From contig CAYZJV010000001.1 in assembly GCA_964478945.1 (NCBI GenBank), forward strand, positions 1 to 64,000: DNA of 64,000 nucleotides. The letters run 5' to 3'. Under the pieces are notes generated by a model. The model made no database searches. It was not told the origin of the DNA and saw nothing but the letters and a program-made list of their open reading frames with translations. This document shows, one piece after another, positions 44,611-53,500 of this stretch. The position numbers were made by a program, and so were the translations under genes. The first letter of the stretch is position 1. Every line of letters begins with the position of its first letter. The stretch comes from CAYZJV01 sp964478945. Its GTDB lineage: Bacteria > Spirochaetota > Spirochaetia > Sphaerochaetales > Sphaerochaetaceae.

Positions 44611-45810
44611 ATGCTTGATTACATCGATCCCTCACAATCCTATTCACTGTATGTCCATATCCCGTTCTGTGGGCGCAAATGCGACTATTGTGCCTTCTAT
44701 TCCGAAGTTCCCAGTTCAAAGGGAATCATGGGCTCACTCTCCGACCAGCTTGAAAGTGAACTTGGCCTGCTGGTCGATCATCTCCGGGTCCCCTTCGATA
44801 CCATCTATTTCGGTGGTGGCGATCCCGGAATGTTGCCCATCGATACCCTGGTCCGTCTCCTCTCGCTTTCACAAAAGCGGGGCAAGGCCCGCGAAACAAC
44901 CATGGAGATGAATCCCGAACATATCCGGAAGGAGCATTCGGTGTTGTTCTCACATGGGATGGACCGATTGAGCGTGGGTATCCAATCGATGAACGGCAGA
45001 CATTTGTCGACTTTGGGAAGGAATGCCACAATCGAATCGATCGAACATGCGATGGATACGATTCGTTCGCTCCGCACATTCCACGAATTCAGGTTGAATT
45101 GCGACCTCATGACCTGCATACCTGGTCAGACAATTCCCGATGCACTGGAAGATATCGATTCCTTGGTGGAGGGATTCGCACCCGATCACATCTCCCTCTA
45201 CAACCTTACGGTGGAGGAGGGGACTCCACTGGCGAACCGAATGTCCAAGGGTACCTTGCATGTCATGGATGAGGACGAGCAGGCAGTGCTTCTCCATGCA
45301 TGTTGGGAACAGCTTGAAGGATATGGCTATGTACATTACGAAGTGTCGAACTTCAGCATCGATGTGGACCATCGCAGCAAACACAATGAACGGTATTGGA
45401 AATTGCTGCCCTACATCGGGCTGGGGCCTTCGGCCGCGGGAACCCTTTTTTTACATCCTTCCCATGCGATGAGGTCCACTGGTGTTGCGCATGTGGCCGA
45501 ATATTGTGCCGGAGGGCCCTTCTCAGCGTACCATTTCGAGGAAATCGATCGTGATGCGCTCATGTTGGAGACGATCCTGGTGGCCTTGCGCACTTCGGAT
45601 GGGATCGATATCGATCGCTGGAACGAGCGGTTTTCGGATGATTTCAACTCGAGGTTTGGGAAAACGATCGCCACCATCATGCAACATATGGAGGGGGTCT
45701 GCATACTTTCCCCCCATCGTTTTTCACTTACTGGGAAGGGCTTCATGGTGCTCGATTCGATTGTATTGGAACTGGCCGGGCAAGTGGGGCCACTTGACAG
45801 TGAAAAATAG
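44611..45810 (+). CDS. hemW: HemW-like radical-SAM protein
   Basis: HemW proteins are radical-SAM heme chaperones, often misnamed coproporphyrinogen oxidase. The 399-residue protein has the cluster motif Cys20-X3-Cys24-X2-Cys27 preceded by YVHIPFC, which is the HemW form. The SAM-contact loop reads GGGDPG where GGGTPS is usual. The C-terminal domain (about 290-390) is typical. It begins 8 bases after lepB. Binding of heme is inferred from the family. Confidence 0.88.
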   Translation: MLDYIDPSQSYSLYVHIPFCGRKCDYCAFYSEVPSSKGIMGSLSDQLESELGLLVDHLRVPFDTIYFGGGDPGMLPIDTLVRLLSLSQKRGKARETTMEMNPEHIRKEHSVLFSHGMDRLSVGIQSMNGRHLSTLGRNATIESIEHAMDTIRSLRTFHEFRLNCDLMTCIPGQTIPDALEDIDSLVEGFAPDHISLYNLTVEEGTPLANRMSKGTLHVMDEDEQAVLLHACWEQLEGYGYVHYEVSNFSIDVDHRSKHNERYWKLLPYIGLGPSAAGTLFLHPSHAMRSTGVAHVAEYCAGGPFSAYHFEEIDRDALMLETILVALRTSDGIDIDRWNERFSDDFNSRFGKTIATIMQHMEGVCILSPHRFSLTGKGFMVLDSIVLELAGQVGPLDSEK

Positions 45811-45823
45811 CGCATGGTACCCT
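45794..45823 (+). promoter_or_regulatory. candidate promoter of yebC-ruvCAB-queA
   Basis: A perfect TTGACA (45794-45799), inside the hemW 3' end, is followed after 18 bases by TACCCT (45818-45823). The -10 box is weak. A transcript would start about 50 bases before yebC. Confidence 0.45.
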
Positions 45824-45880
45824 AACGCGTTGATACGGTGTATTCCATCACCGAAACTGTAAGACAAGAGGTTCATCATT

Positions 45881-46627
45881 ATGTCTGGCCATAGCAAATG
45901 GGCAACGATAAAGCACAAGAAGGGAGCTGCCGATGCGAAACGCGGGCAGAAGTTCACGAAATTGATCAAAGAGATCATGGTAGCCGCGAAAATGGGTGGA
46001 AGCGACCCCGATGCGAATGCTCGGTTGCGAACCGCCGTTCTCAAGGCACGGACGGAGAACATGCCCAAGGACAACATCGAACGTGCCATCAAGAAAGGTT
46101 CGGGAGAGTTGGAAGGTTCGACCTATTATGAACTCACCTACGAGGGGTATGCTCCAGGTGGGGTCGCGATCATCATAGATACACTTACCGACAATAAGAA
46201 TCGGACTGCCGCCGATGTACGCAGCACACTCACCAAGTTGGGTGGTTCCTTGGGTACCACTGGCAGCGTGTCCTACATGTTCCAAACCAAGGGTATCATC
46301 ACCTATGATCCGGAAACCTATACCGAGGACGAAATCCTAGAGGCAGCACTTGAATTGGGAGCCGAGGACATCAGTGCATCCGATGATGTGATCGAGGTCT
46401 ATACCGATCCCGGCGAGTTCTCCAACGTGCTCGAAGGATTGCAGGAGAAGGGCTTCTCCGAAACATCGGCCGAAGTCGAGAAGATCGCCGACACCACCAT
46501 TTCACTCGATGATGAGAAGACCCGAAAGGTGTTGCGGATCATAGAACGGTTGGAGGAGTTGGACGATGTGCAACAGGTCTCCTCGAACTTGGAGATACCC
46601 GACGATTTCAACGACGAAGAAGAGTAG
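45881..46627 (+). CDS. yebC: YebC/PmpR-family protein
   Basis: The 248-residue protein begins MSGHSKWATIKHKKGAADAKRG, the unmistakable start of the YebC/TACO1 family. Members act as DNA-binding regulators or, as more recently shown, help translation through proline-rich stretches. The acidic C-terminal tail DDFNDEEE is normal. AAGAGG precedes ATG 45881. It is immediately upstream of ruvC, the common bacterial arrangement. Confidence 0.96.
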   Translation: MSGHSKWATIKHKKGAADAKRGQKFTKLIKEIMVAAKMGGSDPDANARLRTAVLKARTENMPKDNIERAIKKGSGELEGSTYYELTYEGYAPGGVAIIIDTLTDNKNRTAADVRSTLTKLGGSLGTTGSVSYMFQTKGIITYDPETYTEDEILEAALELGAEDISASDDVIEVYTDPGEFSNVLEGLQEKGFSETSAEVEKIADTTISLDDEKTRKVLRIIERLEELDDVQQVSSNLEIPDDFNDEEE

Positions 46628-46630
46628 GAT

Positions 46631-47107
46631 ATGCTGGTACTGGGCATAGATCCAGGGATCGCACAGACAGGCTGGGGCGTGGTCGATATAAACGGCCAAC
46701 GATACCGGCCTGTTTCTTTCGGAGTGGTGAAGACCTCGGCGAAGATCGCCGTCGAGCAGAGGATCCATTACATTGCAAACGATATCGGAACATTGGCACG
46801 AGACCATGGTGTCGAGTATGTTGCCATGGAGGACATCTTTTTTGCGAAGAACGTGAGTTCCGCGATCACCGTCGCGAAAGTGATCGGTGCGATCATCCAA
46901 CAGTTGTCATTGCAGAAGATTCCGGTCCGTTTGTTCACTCCATTGCAAATCAAGATGGCGGTCACGGGCTACGGAACCGCAGAGAAGCATCAGGTGCAGG
47001 AAATGGTTCGACTATTGTTGAAACTGGAGGAGGTCCCATCGCCCGACCATGCAGCCGATTCATTGGCTGCGGCGATTTGTTTCGCCACCAACAGGAGGTT
47101 GTCATGA
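46631..47107 (+). CDS. ruvC: Holliday junction resolvase RuvC
   Basis: Endonuclease that cleaves Holliday junctions. The 158-residue protein shows the four-acid active site: Asp7 in GIDPG, the glutamate in MEDIFF, and the C-terminal DHAADSLAAA aspartates. It starts three bases after yebC and overlaps ruvA by four bases. Confidence 0.96.
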   Translation: MLVLGIDPGIAQTGWGVVDINGQRYRPVSFGVVKTSAKIAVEQRIHYIANDIGTLARDHGVEYVAMEDIFFAKNVSSAITVAKVIGAIIQQLSLQKIPVRLFTPLQIKMAVTGYGTAEKHQVQEMVRLLLKLEEVPSPDHAADSLAAAICFATNRRLS

Positions 47108-47739
47108 TACATGCGGTGATTGGAGAGGTGGTGCATGTGGGGGCCCAGATCGCGGTGTTGCGTACAAGCGGTGGTCTGGAGCTCGAGCTCATCATTTCGG
47201 CCCAGACTGCGAGCAAACTCTCCCAATTGCATGGCGATGCCAAAAGGCAAGTGCGGTTGCTCAGTTGGTTGCAGCACCGTGAGGACGGCATGACGCTCTA
47301 TGGGTTCACCGATGAAGAGGAGAGGCTGCTCTTTTTGGAACTTATCAAGGTGAATGGGATCGGTCCGCGCCAAGCGATGAAAATCCTCAGTGGTGTCCAG
47401 GTGAGGGCATTTGTGAAGGCTTTGGACGACAATGACTTGACCTTTCTCTCGTCGATACCTGGAGTGGGACCGAAGACCTCGCAAAAAATTGTGCTCGCAC
47501 TCCGTGATACGGTGGTCTTCGACAATGCCAGGACTTCACGACAGGGTGCGGTTGGAACCGGCATGGACAAACGCTACGATGATCTTGTTGCCGCACTTTC
47601 GGATATGGGCTATGATAAACGCCAAGTCATCGGAACCCTTACCGAATTGCTCGCCGAACACGGCGAACTGCTTGGTGGAAAGAGCCTTCAAGAGGCTGAG
47701 GAATTCCTGTTCAGGAATGCGATCATAAGGCTGGGTTGA
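47104..47739 (+). CDS. ruvA: Holliday junction branch-migration subunit RuvA
   Basis: Tetrameric junction-binding protein that loads RuvB. The 211-residue protein has an N-terminal OB fold (1-62), paired helix-hairpin-helix motifs (about 68-130, NGIGPRQAMKIL and PGVGPKTSQKI) and a C-terminal RuvB-binding domain (about 155-211). AGGAGG precedes ATG 47104, so the in-frame ATG at 47077 is not used. It overlaps both ruvC and ruvB by four bases. Confidence 0.95.
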   Translation: MIHAVIGEVVHVGAQIAVLRTSGGLELELIISAQTASKLSQLHGDAKRQVRLLSWLQHREDGMTLYGFTDEEERLLFLELIKVNGIGPRQAMKILSGVQVRAFVKALDDNDLTFLSSIPGVGPKTSQKIVLALRDTVVFDNARTSRQGAVGTGMDKRYDDLVAALSDMGYDKRQVIGTLTELLAEHGELLGGKSLQEAEEFLFRNAIIRLG

Positions 47740-48788
47740 TTGTGGATACCAATGAAATGCAAGAGACATCGATACTCTCCAGCACCTTCCAAAGCGACAT
47801 GGATGTCCAGGAGAATATCCTCAGACCGAAGACCTTGGGAGATTTCCAGGGACAACAGAGGATCAAGGACAATCTCTCGGTGTTTATTCGTGCAGCGTTG
47901 GAGCGCGGGGATTCACTCGACCATGTGTTCCTCATTGGACCTCCCGGTCTCGGCAAGACCACACTCGCATCGATCATTGCCAACGAAATGGGTGCGGAGA
48001 TCAGGATGACCAGTGCTCCCGCCCTCGAGAAACCTAAGGATCTCGCCGGAATCCTCACCAATGTGACCGAGGGAAGCATCTTCTTCATTGACGAGATACA
48101 CAGGATGCGGCCTGCGCTCGAGGAGATGCTCTACATCGCCATGGAGGATTACGAGATCGATTGGGTGATCGGACAAGGTCCCGCCGCACGGACCATTCGG
48201 ATCCCCATACCACGATTCACACTCATCGGTGCCACCACGAAGGCGGGTCAAGTATCTTCTCCACTCTATTCCCGGTTTGGAATCACCTGTCGGATCGAAT
48301 TCTATCAGGAGGAGGAACTGGTGAAGATCATCGGTCGTTCGTCCAAGATCCTGGATACCTCCATCACCGATTCGGCGATCAAGCTGCTGGCCAAGAGCTC
48401 GCGGGGAACTCCGAGGATCGCCAATAGATTGCTGAGGAGGCTGCGCGATTATGCCACGGTATTGGGCAACGGTACCATCGATGACGACATCGTGCGGGTG
48501 AGTATGGAACGACTGGGCATAGACGGGGAAGGATTGGAGCAACAGGACAGGAATATTCTCAGGACAATCATCCAATTCTACGATGGTGGTCCGGTTGGTG
48601 CCGAGACGTTGGCGATTTCGGTCGGAGAGGCCATCGAATCGCTGGAGGATTTCTACGAACCCTACTTGATTCAAAAGGGATACCTGAAGCGGACTCCCCG
48701 TGGAAGGGTCGCCACATCCCTAGCCTACGATCTGCTGCATATGGACTACAATAGGAAACCAGATGAAAACCAAGGAATACTCTTTTGA
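47736..48788 (+). CDS. ruvB: Holliday junction helicase RuvB
   Basis: AAA+ motor for branch migration. The 350-residue protein has Walker A GPPGLGKTT, Walker B FIDEIHR, sensor I GATTKAG and the C-terminal winged helix containing RTPRGRVAT. The start is uncertain: TTG 47736 overlaps the ruvA stop (TTGA); GTG 47742 and ATG 47757 are alternatives. It overlaps queA by 26 bases. Confidence 0.96.
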   Translation: MIVDTNEMQETSILSSTFQSDMDVQENILRPKTLGDFQGQQRIKDNLSVFIRAALERGDSLDHVFLIGPPGLGKTTLASIIANEMGAEIRMTSAPALEKPKDLAGILTNVTEGSIFFIDEIHRMRPALEEMLYIAMEDYEIDWVIGQGPAARTIRIPIPRFTLIGATTKAGQVSSPLYSRFGITCRIEFYQEEELVKIIGRSSKILDTSITDSAIKLLAKSSRGTPRIANRLLRRLRDYATVLGNGTIDDDIVRVSMERLGIDGEGLEQQDRNILRTIIQFYDGGPVGAETLAISVGEAIESLEDFYEPYLIQKGYLKRTPRGRVATSLAYDLLHMDYNRKPDENQGILF

Positions 48789-49797
48789 TCTACCCGAGCA
48801 CCTGATTGCCCAATATCCCAGCGATAGAAGGGGAGAAAGTCGTTTGTTGGTGCTCGACAGAAACACCGATGCACTCATTGATTCACAAATCTCCCACATC
48901 GCCGATTTCCTCGAAAGCGGATCGGTAATGGTTGTGAACAACTCGAAGGTCCGCAAGGCGAGGGTATATGGTGAAAGTGAGACAGGAGGCAAGGTTGAAT
49001 TCCTATTCCTCCATGAACTTTCCAATGGAATTTGGACCGCCATGGTCACCAAAAGCAAACGACAGAAAATCGGCAAGAGGTATCGCTTCACCAACTCCCA
49101 AGGAGAAGAATGGACCGCCACGATCATTGGTGATGAAGACGGGGGAAAACTTGTCGAATTCGATGTTCCGATCGACGAACACTTCTTTTCATCTTGTGGA
49201 CATGTGCCGTTGCCCCCCTATATCAAGAGGGACGACACCTTCAGTGACGAGTCCCGTTACCAGACGGTCTACGCCGACAAATCCGGTTCGGTGGCCGCTC
49301 CGACGGCGGGACTTCATTTCACCGACGAGATCCTGAAAACCATCGAGGATAGGCACATCACCATCTGTCCCGTTACTTTGCACGTGGGACCGGGAACGTT
49401 CCTTCCGGTTCGGACCGAACATCTTGAGGATCATCCGATGCACCTCGAGCATTATGAGGTGCCCGAGACCACCGCCCGTTTGGTCGATGCGGCGAAAGCC
49501 GAAGGGAGACCTGTGGTCGCAGTCGGCACAACAAGCGTCAGAACATTGGAATCGGCCTACGATATGGCCGAGAAACGATTGAGACCGGGAGAAGGCGCCA
49601 CACGGTTGTTCATCATGCCACCCTACCGTTTCCAGGTGGTGGACATGTTGATGACCAACTTCCATACTCCCGAATCCACCTTGTTGGTCCTCGTCTCCGC
49701 ATTCGCAGGCAAGAAGAGGATCCTGGAGGCCTATTCACATGCGGTATCGCACGAATACCGATTCTTCAGTTACGGTGATGCAATGTTGATCAGATGA
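48763..49797 (+). CDS. queA: S-adenosylmethionine:tRNA ribosyltransferase-isomerase
   Basis: Makes epoxyqueuosine in tRNA. The 344-residue protein has the N-terminal MKTKEYSFDLPEHLIAQYP, the central GHVPLPPYI and AAPTAGLHFT segments and the HPMHLEHYEVPE box. The queA-ruvB neighbourhood is conserved in many bacteria. It ends in an 8-base tail-to-tail overlap with tmk. Confidence 0.96.
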   Translation: MKTKEYSFDLPEHLIAQYPSDRRGESRLLVLDRNTDALIDSQISHIADFLESGSVMVVNNSKVRKARVYGESETGGKVEFLFLHELSNGIWTAMVTKSKRQKIGKRYRFTNSQGEEWTATIIGDEDGGKLVEFDVPIDEHFFSSCGHVPLPPYIKRDDTFSDESRYQTVYADKSGSVAAPTAGLHFTDEILKTIEDRHITICPVTLHVGPGTFLPVRTEHLEDHPMHLEHYEVPETTARLVDAAKAEGRPVVAVGTTSVRTLESAYDMAEKRLRPGEGATRLFIMPPYRFQVVDMLMTNFHTPESTLLVLVSAFAGKKRILEAYSHAVSHEYRFFSYGDAMLIR

Positions 49798-50410
49798 TGG
49801 AATCTTCCCTCAGGATTGCAAGGATCCGTTCGGTGATCTCTTGCTTGGCAAGTGTTCCATCGATTCGGATGAGATTGACCTCATCGGGAAGATCACCGAA
49901 GATCAATTCATAGTTGTCCTTCACTTGGGCCAGAAATTCCTGACGTTCGAACAATTCCCTTTCATCCTTTCTTGAATCGATCCTTTCGAGACAGGCTTCG
50001 ATGGGAGTGTCTATGTAGACGATATATTTGGGAATCGGGAAATCATTGAGCGCATTGACCCGTTCGAATCCACAATCGACCGATTGGTAGGCGAGTGACG
50101 AAAACAGATATCGGTCGGATATCACGACGGTTCCCTTCTTGAGGTAATCGACGATCCCGGTCATGGGATGATGCAAGTGATCCTCCCTATCGGCGGAAAA
50201 CAGCATCGCAAGAGCCAACGGAGTGGTGACGACCTCCTTCCGCAAGACACTTCTCACCAAATTCCCCAAGGGGGAGGCCGTTGGTTCGAATGTGGCGTGG
50301 CAATGGATTCCAGCTTGGTCGAAAGCCACTGCAAGGGCTTTCATTTGGGTCGTGGTACCAGCCCCATCCAAACCTTCCACCACAATGAAACGATCAAGTA
50401 CATCCTGCAT
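49790..50410 (-). CDS. tmk: thymidylate kinase with atypical P-loop
   Basis: Phosphorylates dTMP to dTDP for DNA synthesis. The 206-residue protein fits the family: phosphate-binding loop at 13-21, the DRY box (ISDRYLFSSLAYQS) and YIDTPIEACLERI. The P-loop reads EGLDGAGTTTQ, so the usual lysine of G-X-G-K-S/T is Thr19. The DRX arginine is intact. It lies opposite the queA end and upstream of the divergent tamB gene. Function is still probable given the preserved fold. Confidence 0.88.
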   Translation of the reverse strand: MQDVLDRFIVVEGLDGAGTTTQMKALAVAFDQAGIHCHATFEPTASPLGNLVRSVLRKEVVTTPLALAMLFSADREDHLHHPMTGIVDYLKKGTVVISDRYLFSSLAYQSVDCGFERVNALNDFPIPKYIVYIDTPIEACLERIDSRKDERELFERQEFLAQVKDNYELIFGDLPDEVNLIRIDGTLAKQEITERILAILREDSII

Positions 50411-50560
50411 GGGACACCTCTCCTTGGTTGCTGCTGTTCTTAGTCAATCTTACCCAAGGCAGGCGTGAATGGCAACTCCCCGGATTCACTTCTCCAAGGG
50501 GAAAAAAGGGTAGGTAAAGCCACTGTTTCCAGTTATACTGATACGCACACGGATGGACCA

Positions 50561-53500
50561 ATGAAATATCATACGACAATCTCCAACAGTATCGCATCCC
50601 TCGTAATACTCATCGCCGTGGTGCTTTCGGTCCTCGTGATGGGTGGTATGAAAGTCCTTCCCGACTTCACCGATGCGCTGTCGGAATCTATTGTACAGAG
50701 GTTGTCCGGTGATGGAACAAGAACCGTGGGGATTTCCTCCATCGACGCATCCCTGTTCTCCGATATCGTGCTGAACGATATCAAGGTTGCCGACGGTTCC
50801 GGCGATGTGGTTGTTTCCATCGGGAAATTGACCATCGATGTGCCCGCCTACGGTCTGATCTGGAATCGTCTGCTGCCGAAACGGATCGGCATCTCGATGG
50901 AACAGGTCGATGCATCGGTTGATCAGAACGAATTGCTGCAATGGTTCTCCAATGAAGCGAGTGCTGGTGAGTCGTTTCCTCTCGATCCCCTGCTCTCTGG
51001 TCGGACGATCATGCTGGAGATGCAGGGAACCTCCCTTGCATATTCGCTGGAAGACCTGGTCATGTCCATCGATGGATTCGACCTGTATGCCACGATTGCC
51101 GATGGAATACTCTCCGAGGCATCATTGGATGCGAATCGTTTCCTCCTTGGTGCATCTGGTGCGGAGGCTGCAGCAAAAAACCCCTCCATTGCCTTCGGCA
51201 GTACCGTTGCGGAAGGACGAGGGTTGAGGTTGGTTTCCGATTCAGTGGAAATTGCCATTCCGAACCAAAGGATTGCATTCTCAGCGGAATCCATGGGGGC
51301 TTCACTCGTCTCACCATCATTGTCGGAGCTTCTTTCCTTGGATGGAGATGTCGTACTTACGGCTGAAGGAGGCCTGTGGTCGGTCGGATTGGGAGATGAT
51401 GTGCTGCGGTTCCAATCCGACACTTTTGGAGTCGATGGCACATTGGTCGGAGGTTCCCTCGGGCTTCTTGAGCTGGGAATACCCAAGGCCAACCTCACCT
51501 ATGGCAGTTGGGAACTCTTGCTCGATTCCACCGAGGCCTTGTTGTCCCTAGGGGATGATACGTTGGAGGCATCGCTGCGCTCTCCCGGTTCCTACATACT
51601 CAAACATGAACTCAGCCCCTTGGTGCGGATCGAGACTCCCAATGTGGCCTATTCGATGAATACACTGTTCGAACAGGTGCAGTTCGATGCCGCGAATATC
51701 GTTGGTTCCTCGATTGAACACATCGGAAAATTGTTGGATTACAATATCTCTTCCATCGAATCGTTGGCCACAATCGATCCCTATATACTGGCGATCAGAA
51801 ATAGGAATGAATCATCGCTTACCGCAGAAACCAGTTTCGATATCGAAATGGAGACCAAATTGCCATTCTTGCCCGACATTTCGGGACAAGTGTCGGGATC
51901 GATCGCATTCGATCGACAATTGGTTCCCAGTGATGCAAGACTCTTTCTCGGTGAATTCACCAGTGGACAGTTGGATGGAAGCATCGATGCGAGTGTCGCC
52001 TACCGTGCCGGTGAAGACATCGATTTCTCCTTGACCCATACCAATGGAATCGAACTCGTGGTGGACCATAGGATTGCACAGAATTCTTCCAGGGTATCAC
52101 TACGTTTGGACGATATGAAGCCGTACCGTTTCCTCTCCGTGGTGGAGAAGTTTTCCCCAACCGTGGCGGCACTCCTCGCTCCCGAAACGTCATTGCAGGG
52201 AAACATCAACATGACGATTGCGAACGATCTTGAAAATGGTAGGGGAACGGCAGAAATCGGTATTGCGAATCTTGCGGTCGATGAACAGCGTTTCAATCTC
52301 GCCACCACCTTCACTGGGAGCCTCGATAGTGAAGTGTTGTCGATCGATCTCGCCACCTTGACCACCGAAGGGTACCGCCTCTCCTACATCGGATCCATGG
52401 ATAGGACCCGTCTGTTTCCCGAAGGTACCCTTACCATAAGTGATGTCGAAAGTGGTGAAGAGATGGTTTCGGCCGACTTCAACCGTCTTTCCAAACAGAG
52501 TTACCAATACCGCATCACTTCCCCGTCGATGGTTGGGTCAAGTCTTGATGGTGACGTGTCGTGGTCTGAGAGGGGAGATGTGAATGCACGGGGAGTGCTT
52601 TCAGTTCCGAAAGCGACCTATCCTTTGACTATCAACTATGCATTCGATGAGGGACGAATTATTCTCGGTTCGGAAGATTTGACGGCATCCCTCGATTTTA
52701 CGACGGTTCCCGGACATATCGCCTTTGGTTTGGAGACGGATGCGCTTGCATTGCCTCCGATCACCTCGGGACCGCTTTCCGGCAGGGCCTTCGTCACAGG
52801 AACCATTGCAGCCGATTTTTCACTTGCCGAGGAACTGTTCATCATCAATTCCCCCTCGCTTCTTCTAGAAGGGCTTTCCTGGCGTGATGAGAAACCCTTC
52901 TCCTTGCGATTCGCTCTGGATGCCGATTCCCGTGAATTGAGATTGCACGATATGCTTTATGAAGATGCCGCGGGACCGTTGCGAGGTTACCTGACGATAT
53001 CCAACCGTTCTTTGCTCGAATTGACACAAGGGGTGCTGTTCGATTTCTCGGCCTTGGCCGATGTGAGGGGTGCCGGTAGAGAACGGATCTCCATATCATT
53101 CGATCATGATGAAACGGATCGTTCCACTGCAAGCGGAGTGGTGTCCCTGCAAGATTTCAATGTAGGAAGGTTCCCCTGGTTTGCTCCCGATGCAATGGCC
53201 GATTTCGTCTTCGTGGGGAAAACCGACCTGTCTTCCCTTATGTTGGGCCATGCAAGTGCATCCCTCGCATCCTCTGCAGATACAAGCGAATGGAAAACCG
53301 ATCTTCATTTTACCGAAAGCGGGATTATGGTTTCCGAATTGTCGTTCGAACGGGGCACCACCAGGGTAGCCGTCGAACGTGCGGCATTACCCTACGAAGG
53401 GGAATCTTCGGTTTCCCTCTCGGCCAGAGTGGAATCACCATTGGTATGGCGTGATGGCGACACAAGCGGGAAAGCCGAGGTGACCTTTGGATTACCTGCC

